This document shows positions 33,607 to 45,156 of a stretch of DNA of 64,000 bases, piece by piece. How positions within the stretch are numbered: position 1 is the first letter of the stretch; every line of letters begins with the position of its first letter. The notes under the pieces are model-generated. The model was not told the DNA's origin. It made no database searches and worked only from the letters and a program-made list of their open reading frames with translations. The stretch is taken from the NCBI GenBank assembly GCA_029216955.1, contig JANAVB010015600.1:37570153-37634152 (forward strand), in the 5' to 3' direction. Made by a program: the position numbers and the translations under genes. This DNA is from Iris pallida. Taxonomy: Eukaryota; Streptophyta; Magnoliopsida; Asparagales; Iridaceae.

Positions 33607-35969
33607 CTAAATTGACTTAGATGACTTCGTCTTCAGTAGGTGGTTCACGTTTTTCGAAACGTAACTCCCACCTAGTATCCATCTTTGAGCCCATTGTTCA
33701 AGCTCGATCGATTGGACATCATCTGCAATTTGGTTAGTTGTCACCATATTGACGGACAAAGTTGCTTTGAACATGTCTCCAATTTTGTAGTATGAATCCC
33801 AGAGGCAGGAATCATAAGAGTAAGAACAATGATCTGCTTCAACGTCTGATCTTTCAAGAGTTGTTGGAGGAGTGACATAACCCAAACCAATACTGTTTTG
33901 TTGATAATAGTTCTCAAGTTTGTCGGGAGGAGCAAAGTGACGTATTGGCAACCGTCATCCCCGACCGTAGTTTAGCCCTTTGTCGCTTTTAATATCATAT
34001 CCCATGTTCTGGATGATATTCTTGGCCTTCCAACTATATTAGAAAATTTATATTTTTCCAGAGTCATAGTCAGCTTCGGTGTTGTGATTAGGTGAAGTAG
34101 AGTCCAGAACTTTCTTTCTTTCACCAATTATTCGACCGAAGATGATTAGTTCTTCACCCTTATTTCTAGCTAGAACGACGAAGTAGTGGATATCTTCTGG
34201 CTAGACTTTTTCCCGCAGATGAGGCATCATGATCGGCATGCAAAGGTGGGGTCCTATGCCGTTCTCTAGATCGTATATCGTATCTACATACTGATTTACG
34301 GATTGGTAGATATCGGAGTAATTCAAGGATAAGCCTTTACTAAGAAAATACGCAAGTTCTTCTTCAAGGATAACATCATCCGCTAAAGGTATATTATTAT
34401 GTGTATTGATATACTCATTGAGAGGATCATTATCTGGAAGAGGAGCCATAGTCTTGGCCAAGTTCACCACATAGGGTAACTCTTCAGGATTGAAAGGACG
34501 GACTTCAGTAGGTTCCGCCCGAAGTATCTTGCGGAGAGTGATGGTCAATGGTTTGACCTTATCAGGGTTCTTCTTTTTCACCCAGATTGTGAGAGGCTTT
34601 GGAGTACTTTTTGGAGTAGTACGTCCTTTGACTCGGATAATCAGGGGACCCTCATTGGAGGATGAACTCGCTTCAGCTTTATCGTCAGCTTCGTTGCCGT
34701 CATCCTTGGAGGGCTGAGATTGGTAAAGTACCAAATCTCCATAGTAGGCTTCAATGCGTTTAAAAGGATCAACATCGGCAAACTTCGTCTTTACGACGCC
34801 ATCGGTGTTGACGTACTTGAAGTACTAGTGAAGTGTGGAAGGAACGATCATGTTCTTGTGTATCCATGGACGACCCAATAAGACGTTGTAGGATACATTA
34901 GTGTCGATTACATAGCAAGAAACCTCCGTTCGGAGATCACCAATCCGGCACTTGAGATGGATCTTGCCCAGCGGGTGGCTTCTTCCAGCATTGAAAGCCA
35001 TGATAGTTGTATTGGTTGCAGATAGCTTGTGCAGAGGGATTCCTAGAATTTGGAGCAAACTTCTAGGAATGATGCTGAGGGAGGAACCTGGATCGATGTA
35101 CATCTGATCCACCTTAATCGCCCCGATATACCATGTATAGTATAGAGGTCTATCATAATGATTATTTTTTAGTAGCATGTCCTCCTGTGAAAAGGTGATG
35201 TTGGGCACCACTTCCATAGTATTGTGGCAGAGGGGACAGGAGACAGGATCTTCAGCGGGGGCTTCGACTTCAGCGAGATAAGAGTCGGCATGTAGTAATA
35301 CCTCACTGAAGGCCTTCTGCGTTTCTTTGGAGAGTTGCAATAGATCGAACAGAGACAACCTGGTAGGTGTATTGGCCAGGTGTGCCAGTATGTCAAAGTT
35401 GTAAGGCCGATCCATGCCTTCAGGAGCTGGCGCCTTCAGAGACTTGTCAAATTGCGTCTCCTTCTGCTTGGCTTTGTCGGTAGTTGAAGGCTTCGACGGA
35501 CCGGATTCTGAACTTATAGGAGTAGCAGGAGCTTGAGAAGGTACTGCTTGTTCTTGTGCAGGGTCATAAGTTCGTAGGTAAGCCTTTCCAAATCGTGTCT
35601 CGCCAGATAGAACTTCGTAAATGGGAGAAGACACCATATGACACGATTTGTATTTCTTGCCCCTCTTTAATTTGAGAGATGCCAGCCCCTGCATCATTTC
35701 TTGCACAAGGTCCGGATGGACCCACATGATCTCACCATGTTCAGTCGTGAGTGGCACCAAGGTTGAGTTGCAAGCTGACGGCAGGTTGACGACTTCTATT
35801 ATTGCCTTAGGGATCGGGACTACGCCGTCTGGGACTTCAATGGGAGGAAAGTCACCAAATTAAAGAGAGATCATGTTAGAAGATACGACCTTGTCTTCAG
35901 CTTCGAGGTTGATCACTTGGCTGTCGATGAGCTGTTGTATCTTCTTTTTCAGGACGATGCAATCCTTGG
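33607..35969 (-). pseudogene. Tat-B gag C-terminus, protease and linker
   Basis: Starting at the LARD2 insertion (35969), the residues after the zinc knuckle (DCIVLKKKIQQ) run into VVPIPKAI-like and VMW-HPDL-like words shared with Tat-A. The protease follows, with the active-site motif IDPGS (35094-35083) and CYVIDTNVSYNVLLGRPW. Then come a PLTI-rich linker (34734-34201) and the pre-RT segment (33951-33607, GLGYVTPPTTLE). Stops interrupt it at several points. Confidence 0.85.
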
Positions 35970-35974
35970 TAGAG
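35970..35974. repeat. LARD2 target-site duplication, left copy (TAGAG)
   Basis: TAGAG precedes the LARD2 terminus TGTCACGACC and recurs at 45152-45156 right after the other terminus. The bases are part of the zinc-knuckle codons of Tat-B gag. Confidence 0.93.
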
Positions 35975-38900
35975 TGTCACGACCCGCACCCGCTTTTCGG
36001 ATACGAGACGTGTCCAAGCCAGCCGACGCCGCAGAGTCGGCGGTAGAACGCTGTCAAGCCCGCAAGAAATAGATGCTCAAAATATCACATTTTCTGCTCA
36101 TTCACATTTCTAGATTTATTACAACATTTACAACATTTAAAAATTAAAGGAAATATAAGGCTTTACAATTAATGAAAATGATACAACTGTTTTTCTATTT
36201 CTAGGTCGTCTTCAGCATACCCAAGTCTTCCAGTGCTAAGAATGATCGCGGCTAAACCTAAAAAATGTTGGTTATCCAGTCAGAATTGGAACAAGTACAC
36301 AAACCGACGGCAATGCAAAAATACAATAGAATCGACAAGACATGAAAATAACAAATGAGATATCAAAACTGGAAGATAACTGATGACATAGCACGATAGA
36401 GAATGAAATAAGGAAAAACTAATAAAAGACATCTATCTATGTGGTGTGAAATATCCGTTTTGACATGTGAACGGCTAGGGGGTAAATACGGCTCACTGTA
36501 CGTGTCGTGTGCAGCTGCTATCATTCACGAAAGACACGGGGGATAGTTCTGGGTAGTCCACATGTCTACTAAGATATTTCCCCTCCCGACTACTCCGTGT
36601 GACGAGCGTGTCAACAAGCAGCAAGATATATGTATGAACATGAAATGTATCAACTACTATGAATCGAAAAGCAATCAGAAAGTGCACTTGCCTGAGGTCC
36701 TTAGCTGGAGAAACCAATAACACTATACCACTCAATAAGCCACAACCAGTCAACACCTGTAGAAGTCTCCGGATGCTAAAATAAACAGTACCAACATTCT
36801 CAGAATAATCAATTTAGCTAGGATTGCCTGTCCTTAAGTCCAATTTTTGACACAGGGGCAAAACGGTAATTTCGGACAAAAACGATGTCTGTCGTTGGAC
36901 CCGTTTTGCACCGAAAAGCGTGCCAGAGTCAATGGTCTCTAAAGTCGTCAAACTACATGTCTATGGATCCAGTTTTCCGATACGAACCCAACCGTATGTC
37001 CAAAGTTGGATTTCGGCGGGCCGTGCACAAAATTGCCCGTTGAGTGGGACCGTGGGGCCCGCAAAACGACGATTTTATCAACGGCCTCAGAATCGGACCA
37101 AACTTGGCATACAGGACCAAAAAAATGATACGGTTCTGTTGGCGCAAGTTTCGTCTCGAACTGACGAGCGTGTACGAAGTAATTGAGAAATTTGCAACGT
37201 GCACGATACGATGAATTTCGACGGATACGCATCAAATTCGTCGTGCACACGCGACCAATTTAAATTCCGTCAAAGCCCACACGACCACGAAGCTGTTACG
37301 CAGCTTTCGATGTTTACGGTGCGCGACCACGTCACCCGGAATGGCGGGACGCACATCGTGTGGATGGTTTTTCAAGTTTTCAAAACAGTTTTCATCAGTT
37401 TTTTCCTGATTTTCAAATCGGTTTTAAACAGGATATAATCAACTAGAAAATAAACTAAAAGTAGGGTCTCAATCTCGGTTAGGTTGTCTAAAACTTTGTT
37501 CAAGTGGTTTCCTAAAATTTGCGATATCTTGATCGTAAATCGACCGCCAACTTGGCGTTTCAGGACAATTTCTAACTTCCAGAAATCGAGTTTTTTCTCA
37601 ATTTTGGAACTCGTTTTCCATCGCGTACAAAGCGAAAGAAAATAAACTATTTGAAGGGAAATTAAGTCGGTTAGGTTGTCGACATACCGGAGAAATTCGT
37701 TCATGAAACGAACGAACGTGGTGGGAGTTATGCCATTGCGAAGTCGGTCCTTCCGACTGTTGTCGTTGCTGTTACATCTCGCGCACGTGCGCGCTGGCTG
37801 TGCGCACGTGGCCTCCAGCCGGCCGGCGGCGGCCCAGGCGATGCGCGACGTACGGGGGTGCGCCCAGGCTCGACGTGCGCGGGGTTGGAGGTGCGAGGAG
37901 TTAGGGTTTAATTGTTTTCGATCTCTCTCTCTCTCTAGTCCTTATATACGCACGCTGTCGGCTCGGGTCTGATGTGGGGGACGGTTGGGTCAGGGATTAG
38001 TCTCGGATTGGAGTTGTTTGGGTGAGCTCGGTTTTGGGCCAGATGCTGGGTTCACATGGTCGGTTTCAACTAAAGGGTTGTCTGCTACATGGGTTTTCAT
38101 TTCGTTGATCAATCAATAGTTTTGTATAAACGGCTCTACAGGATTGGCCATGCTATATGTCACCAAGTGAAGTAAGGTGAGCTCGGTGAAGATTATAATT
38201 GCTGGCAATCAAAATACAACTTGACTAAGCTGACGTGTGATTGCATGCATGTTGTTGTTGCAACATGCAACATATATATTGAAATGAATTGAATTGAATT
38301 CCAATTCAATTCAGTTCAAACATTCATTTCATTACAGTTCAATCTAATTCACTCCTATACTATAGAATCATAATAATAACAGAGGCCACCACCATTTGCA
38401 CTTGTTGCTTTAGGCAGTGGTACAGGTCATATTTGGAGGGCAGAGTGTTTGTTGTGTACATATTTTCTTTCCTTCATTATTATCTCCATACATATATATG
38501 TATATCTATATATATATATGTATACCCACGTGTACTTTCGTATATTTATATATACACAGATATACACGTATATCATATATAGATTTTATATTATTATACC
38601 TATATATATATACACGTACACACATATATAATTATTGTATATATTTATACACATATACACACATATATAGCTATTTTATATATTTAGATATACGCACACA
38701 TATATTTAATATGAGCTCCTATATGTATAAATAACTATACAGTTAATATACCTTTATATAATAAATACCAATTATTTATGAAAATAAATAATAACCCGTT
38801 AAAACAAATTGCCAATACATATATGCAGTTTATGTATATATATATAAATACACACACATACATATATTTATTCTTTTGATAAAGAGTAAATTTAATAACA

Positions 38901-39085
38901 ACTAATGAAAATAAATTGTTTATTCTCAACAACCACAATAATAATATTAATATTATATAACCTCAACAAAATAATAACAAAAATTAATAAGCCAATAATT
39001 AATTATTTATAAACTCTAAAAATTCCTATTTAAATAAAATAATTAATAGTAAAATATTTCAAAAATTTTGGGAAGGGGAGTTACA
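35975..39085 (-). repeat. LARD2 3' LTR (3111 bp)
   Basis: On the minus strand it starts TGTAACTCCCCTTCCC and ends GCGGGTCGTGACA. The minus-strand TATA box TATATAAG is at 37948-37941, just before a GA-repeat leader. An AT-rich TATATACAC microsatellite occupies about 38490-38720. The block 36840-37250 is related to the repeated part of the LARD3 LTR. Confidence 0.93.
37941..37948 (-). promoter_or_regulatory. LARD2 LTR TATA box
   Basis: TATATAAG on the minus strand, directly before a (GA)n run; the second copy is at 44012-44005. It is the most likely start region for element RNA. Confidence 0.6.
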
Positions 39086-39100
39086 AATCTACCCACCTTA
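39086..39100 (-). other. LARD2 polypurine tract
   Basis: TAAGGTGGGTAGATT on the minus strand abuts the 3' LTR and is preceded by the AATTTCGAGGACGAAAT context seen in LARD1 and, with one base changed, in LARD3. Confidence 0.85.
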
Positions 39101-40236
39101 AAAATAATTTCGTCCTCGAAATTTCAATTCATACTATTCCTTAAAATTCCAAGTCTACTATTTTCTTAATTTCCTCAATTTTAATTCCTAAAAATAGTTT
39201 ATAACCTTCTTTAGTCATTTCATCAATCCGAATGCTTGAAGACTTCTACCCACCTTTGGTCACACTACTCCTCAAAACACGGTCAATAAAGTCTTATAAT
39301 CTTCTAACTAGTTACTAGCAATTCTACCAACCGATATCTAGGGTGTATGGCATCTATAATCTCTCATATCTATAACAACCAAATATTCAATAGTCAAGCA
39401 ATATTACACTATAACTTAAGAATTTCTGATGAATTCTAACCAGCACGATTATTCGTCACCCCAAAATAGGGAGGGACGAGAATCAAGGGTATAGGAAGGC
39501 AAGGGAGAATAATCGAGAATGATTTCAAATAGTTCAGTTCTATAGTCCAAATATGGTGGTATGCATGGATGGTGTTACCAAATCTTAATGGGTTCCTTAA
39601 TTGGACGTCAATTATTGGTTATAAGAACCTTGGATTTCAACCTATATGGACTGAACAAAATCTCAAGATAAAACTATGTCTTACTAAGTTAGGGTAACCT
39701 AGAATAGGCTTCTGTCCAAGGGTTGAGCTAGTTGTCCGTCAAGTTGGTTAGCTAGGTCCCTAAAGCTCAAAATGCGCCTTTAGTAACTTTGTGTTTAAGT
39801 AGCACATGAGGTCTCAATTGGTGGCACACTAATGGCATGCGCGTAGTGGACTTCGAGTAAACCACAACCATATATCGAGTCAAATGAGTTGAGTCAAGGT
39901 TGAGCCTCTAATTGTAGTCGGAAAGTTTACCGGTACTATGGTAAGGGTTATAGCTAGTCTTTTTTTTTACCTGAAAGTCGTATCACGAAAATAGAGTACA
40001 AGGAGACGGGTTTGAGTGGAACATGATATACCTAGGTGAAGGTGGACTCGTCTAGATCTTGCATGTGAAACTTGTTGGAAGATAACAGCTGGTCCCGTGC
40101 TCCGATTATTAATGACACGGCCGGGGACACAAAAGGATCTAAATGAAAAGTGGGAGTCCATGGGGTACTAATTGTCATGTTAATGGATATTATTCTAATC
40201 AACTGGTAATCCTGGTATATCCTAGAATTGAGAAGG

Positions 40237-40256
40237 CTTACATTCTACCCACCTTA
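40237..40256 (-). other. Relict LTR/polypurine-tract junction inside LARD2
   Basis: On the minus strand, TAAGGTGGGTAGAA is followed by TGTAAGCC, exactly the junction found at the start of a 3' LTR in this group, but it lies 1.15 kb inside the element. The sequence to its left (to about 39590) aligns by eye with the LARD1 LTR. Confidence 0.6.
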
Positions 40257-41072
40257 GAGGCTAGGATATGGTGGTAAGGTTCCTGTCACAGGGCTGGTCG
40301 ATGGTAGCTGCACTTGTATATACAACTATCATAACCATGGGGATACTCTCTATCTATCAAATACGAGCGTTCATCTTTCCAATTAGTGAAGACAAAATAT
40401 TAAAGAGTTCAAGAGAGATGTCACTGAATATAGTTACGTGATTTCAAAGACAAATGTACAATTCAAGAAGAATCGTCAAAGTAGTCGCGGATGAGATCCT
40501 AGAGACATTTACATCTCAATCCACGTAGGAAAATTAGATGAAGAGCGAACCAATTGCATTATGGTTGATCAGACCGTAATACAACGATTCTGATTAGACA
40601 ATTATGTTAGCGGGCGTCCCCAATAACCATATGTCTTGAATCAAGCTCGATAAAAGAGGAAGCTTGCAAAACTAGACTATAATAGTAGAATTGGTCAAGA
40701 GAGTCAAAATATAAATATGCGAGATTTTTGAAAAGGAGGGATAAGTAGTTCAAGTTTTGAGAGAATCAAACCTTACCTGGTGTTATTGCTTATACAGTCA
40801 ATCCTATAATTTTCTATTCGTAAGACTTTGGTCGACTAATGGGTTATGGACTTCTGAATTCTATATTCTAGTAACCTATTAGTGTCAGTCAATTACCTTG
40901 CTCATAGATCACAAGGGCCACAGGATACTAGGTTGGGAGGCAGGCTACCAACTTACAGAACTTACCTTGGTATTGGTCTTGGATCTTAGGGTCATACAGG
41001 GTAGTCCCTATCCTCTCTAATATCCTAAACTTGTAATCACGTCTGAAATCATTTTACCAAGAATTATACCTC

Positions 41073-41327
41073 GCCTGTGTACTCTGGCTGTGGTAACCCT
41101 TGGTTCCATGATTCAGATGTGATAGGCTATCCGGTACTCTACTCTATATTGACACAAGGGTATCTAAGATCTAAGAGGTCAACTACGACATAGTTTTAGC
41201 AATGTTCTATAACCTATGATCCTCAAAATGGTTTTTATTTCGATGGGTTGTGCCTTGCCAGTGCGCTGCTGGCTGCAGTGAACCCACATCTCCGCTCTCA
41301 GCTAATTGACGACAGTGCGCTGCTGTC
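41073..41327 (-). ncRNA. Hairpin modules in LARD2 internal domain
   Basis: Two 17-nt hairpins share the loop TGCGCTG (plus-strand reading): GCCAG/CTGGC at 41257-41273 and GACAG/CTGTC at 41311-41327. The second base pair differs by a compensatory exchange. A weaker third (41073-41088) sits in sequence alignable with the third hairpin of LARD3. An RNA function is inference. Confidence 0.5.
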
Positions 41328-42016
41328 TAATCTTTATGGGTTAGTTAATATTTCTCTAACTATAACCGTAAAAGTTTATGAGCTTCTAGAGATTCAAACA
41401 AGTTGACTAAAAATAGAGCGTAGGTATTTGTCCTATCAATCACAATATTTAAATTAAAAGATTTAATTATAGAGGAAATAATTAAAGACGAAAGAAATGC
41501 AAACACTCTAGTATCTATATGCACTTCAAATTGCTGAGGGAAACTTTAAATCCAATCTAACAATGGGTTCATACTGGAATAACAGAATCATGAATTATAA
41601 ACCAACTCCTTAATACAAAATAGAATTTAAATCAGACAATTCTAACTTATGATATAAGATCTATATCTAATACAACAAAAGAATATTAAACAGTTCATTA
41701 AAATTAATGACTTAATTTTAGGCAAGTCTAACTAACCAGTGAATAGTGGATCCACATTGGATCATAATATCATATCATAAGTATCAGTGTACCCGTAGGG
41801 ATCTAGCAAGCTATATAAATTTAATAATTTTGAATAGTATGGCCTATCTAACAACCTTAACTACCCAATCGGTAAATTAAATAAGGGACCCTTATCCTAG
41901 TTATTATCCTAAATCATTTCAATCCTAGTTTGTAAATGAGCATTTTCGAGTCGCAGGCTCGCAATGGTACGACTAACTTAAGTACCATCACGAGTTCGCA
42001 ATCATTTGCGAAGACT

Positions 42017-42034
42017 GACCTGCATGGGCCACCA
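42017..42034 (-). other. LARD2 primer-binding site, tRNA-Ile type
   Basis: TGGTGGCCCATGCAGGTC on the minus strand, eight bases after the 5' LTR. All 18 bases are complementary to the 3' end of plant tRNA-Ile(AAU) as I recall that tRNA. Confidence 0.7.
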
Positions 42035-42042
42035 CAAAAACT

Positions 42043-45000
42043 TGTCACGACCCGCACCCGCTTTTCGGATACGAGACGTGTCCAAGCTAGCCTACGCCAC
42101 AGAGTCGGCGGTAGAACGCTGTCAAGCCCGCAAGAAATAGATGCTCAAAATATCACATTTGCTGCTCATTCACATTTCTAGATTTATTACAACATTTACA
42201 ACATTTAAAAATTAAAGAAAATATAAGGCTTTATAATTAATGAAAATGATACAACTGTTTTTCTATTTCTAGGTCGTCTTCAACATACCCAAGTCTTCCA
42301 GTGCTAAGAATGATCGCGGCTAAACCTAAAAAATGTTGGTTATCCAGTCAGGATTGGAACAAGTACACAAACCGACGGCAATGCAAAAACACAATAGAAT
42401 CGACAAGACATGAAAATAACATATGAGATATCAAAACTGGAAGATAACTGATGACATAGCACGATAGAGAATAAAATAAGGAAAAACTAATAAATGACAT
42501 CTATCTAGGTGGTGTGAAATATTCGTTTCGACATGTGAACGGCTAGGGGGTAAATACGGCTCACTGCATGTGTCGTGTGCAGCTGCTATCATTCACGAAA
42601 GACACGGGGGATAGTTCTGGGTAGTCCACATGTCTACTAAGATATTTCCCCTCCTGACTACTCCGTGTGACGAGCGTGTCAACAAGCAGCAAGATATATG
42701 TATGAACATAAAATGTATCAACTACTATGAATCGAAAAGCAATCAGAAAGTGCACTTGCCTGAGGTCCTTAGCTGGAAAAACCAATAACACTACCACTCA
42801 ATAAGCCACAACCAGTCAACACCTGTAGAAGTCTCCGGATGCTGAAATAAACAGTACCAACGTTCTCAGAATAGTCAATTTAGCTTGGATTGCCTGTCCT
42901 TAAGTCCAATTCTGGACACAGGGGCAAAACGGTAATTTTGGGTAAAAACGATGTCCGCCGTTGGATCCGTTTTGCACCGAAAAGCGTGCCAGATTCAATG
43001 GCCTCTAAAGTCGTCAAACTATATGTCTACAGATCCAGTTTTCCGATACAAACCCAACCGTATGTCGAAAGTTGGATTTTGGCGGGCCGTGCACAAAATC
43101 GCCCGTTGAGTGGGACCGTGGGGCCCGCAAAACGACGATTTTATCAACGGTCTCAGAATCGGACCAAACTTGTCATACAGGACCAAAAAAACAATACGGT
43201 TCTGTTGGAGCAAGTTTCGTCTCGATCTGACGAGCGTGTACGAAGTAATTAAGAAATTTGCAACGTGCACGATACGACGAATTTTGACGGATACGCATCA
43301 AATTCGTCGCGCACACGCGACCAATTTGAATTCCGTCAAAGCCCACACGATCACGAAGCTGTTACGCAGCTTTCGATGTTTACGGTGCGCGACCATGTCG
43401 CCCGGAATGGCGGGACGCACGTCGTGTGGATGGTTTTTCAAGTTTTCAAAACAGTTTTCATCAGTTTTTTCCTGATTTTCAAATCGGTTTTAAACAGGAT
43501 ATAATCAACTTGAAAATAAACTAAAAGTAGGGTCTCAATCTCGGTTAGGTTGTCTAAAACTTTGTTCAAGTGGTTTCCCAAAATTCGCGATATCTTGATC
43601 GCAAATCGACCGCCAACTTGGCGTTTCAGGACAATTTCTAACTTCCAGAAATCGAGTTTTTTCTCGATTTTGGAACTCATTTTCCGTCGCATACAAAGCG
43701 AAATAAAATAAACTATTTGAAGGGAAATTAAGTCGGTTAGGTTGTCGACATACCGAAGAAATTCGTTCGTGAAACGAACGAACATGGTGGGAGTTATGCC
43801 ATTGCGAAGTCGGTCCTTCCGAATGCTATCGTTGCTGTTACATCTCGCGCACGTGCGTGCTGGCTGTGCGCACGTGTCCTCCGACCGGCTGGCGGCAGCC
43901 CAGGCGATGCGCGCCGTACGGGGGTGCGCCTAGGCTCGACGTGCGCGGGAATGGAGGCGCGAGGAGTTAGGGTTTAATTGTTTTCGATCTCTCTCTCTCT
44001 AGTCCTTATATACGCACGCTGTCGGCTCAGGTCTGATGTGGGGGACGGTTGGGTCAGGGATTAGTCTTGGGTTGGAGTTGTTTGGGTGAGCTCGGTTTTG
44101 GGCCAGATGCTGGGTTCACATGGTCGGTTTCAACTAAAGGGTTGTCTGCTACATGGGTTTTCATTTCGTTGATCAATCAATAGTTTTGTATAAACGGCTC
44201 TACAGGATTGGCCATGCTATATGTAACCAAGTGAAGTAAGGTGAGCTTGGTGAAGCTTATAATTGCTAGCAATCAAAATACAACTTGACTAAGCTGACGT
44301 GTGATTGCATGCATGTTGTTGTTGCAACATGCAACATATATATTGAAATGAATTGAATTGAATTCCAATTCAATTCAGTTCAAACATTCATTTCATTACA
44401 ATTCAACCTAATTCACTCCTATACTACAGAATCATAATAATAACAGAGGCCACCACCATTTGCTCTTGTTGCTTTAGGCAGTGGTACAGGTCATATTTGG
44501 AGGGCAGAGTGTTTGTTGTGTACATATTTTCTTTCCTTCATTATTATCTCCATACATATATATGTATATCTATATATATATATATATATGTATATACCCA
44601 TGTATACTTTCGTATATTTATATATACACAGATATACACGTATATCATATATAGATTTTATATTATTATACCTATATATATACACGTACACACATATATA
44701 ATTATTGTATATATTTATACACATATACACAAATATAGCTATTTTATATATTTAGATATACGCACACATATATTTAATATGAGCTCCTATATGTATAAAT
44801 AACTATACAGTTAATATACCTTTATATAATAAATACCAATTATTTATGAAAATAAATAATAACCCATTAAAACAAATTGCCAATACATATATGCAGTTTA
44901 TGTATATATATAAATACACACACATACATATATTTATTCTTTTGATAAAGAGTAAATTTAATAATAACTAATGAAAATAAATTGTTTATTCTCAACAACC

Positions 45001-45151
45001 ACAATAATAATATTAATATTATATAACCTCAACAAAATAATAACAAAAATTAATAAGCCAATAATTAATTATTTATAAACTCTAAAAATACCTATTTAAA
45101 TAAAATAATTAATAGTAAAATATTTCAAAATTTTCGGGAAGGGGAGTTACA
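42043..45151 (-). repeat. LARD2 5' LTR (3109 bp)
   Basis: Direct repeat of 35975-39085 with scattered substitutions and short indels, including length variation of the TATATA microsatellite at about 44570-44780. Confidence 0.93.
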
Positions 45152-45156
45152 TAGAG
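45152..45156. repeat. LARD2 target-site duplication, right copy (TAGAG)
   Basis: Matches 35970-35974. Removing LARD2 and one copy rejoins the zinc-knuckle codons of Tat-B gag. Confidence 0.93.

Larger units (their letters stand above)
39101..42016 (-). other. LARD2 internal non-coding domain
   Basis: No coding sequence is supported over 2.9 kb. The part 39590-40242 resembles the LARD1/LARD3 type of LTR and ends in an old LTR/polypurine junction. The part 41040-41340 holds diverged hairpin modules. Confidence 0.7.
35975..45151 (-). mobile_element. LARD2: complete non-autonomous giant-LTR retrotransposon (9.2 kb)
   Basis: LTRs of 3.1 kb (35975-39085 and 42043-45151) flank 2.96 kb of non-coding DNA. 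The LTRs are nearly identical by eye. On the minus strand the 5' LTR is the right copy, followed by the tRNA-Ile-type primer site (42034-42017); the polypurine tract is at 39100-39086. No retroviral protein motif is found. The 5-bp duplication TAGAG and intact termini show a clean insertion into Tat-B gag. Confidence 0.95.

Noticed and set aside
38417..38734. Tyr/Ile-rich open frames in LARD2 LTRs (also at 44497-44802)
   Set aside because: They are translations of TATATACAC microsatellite DNA.
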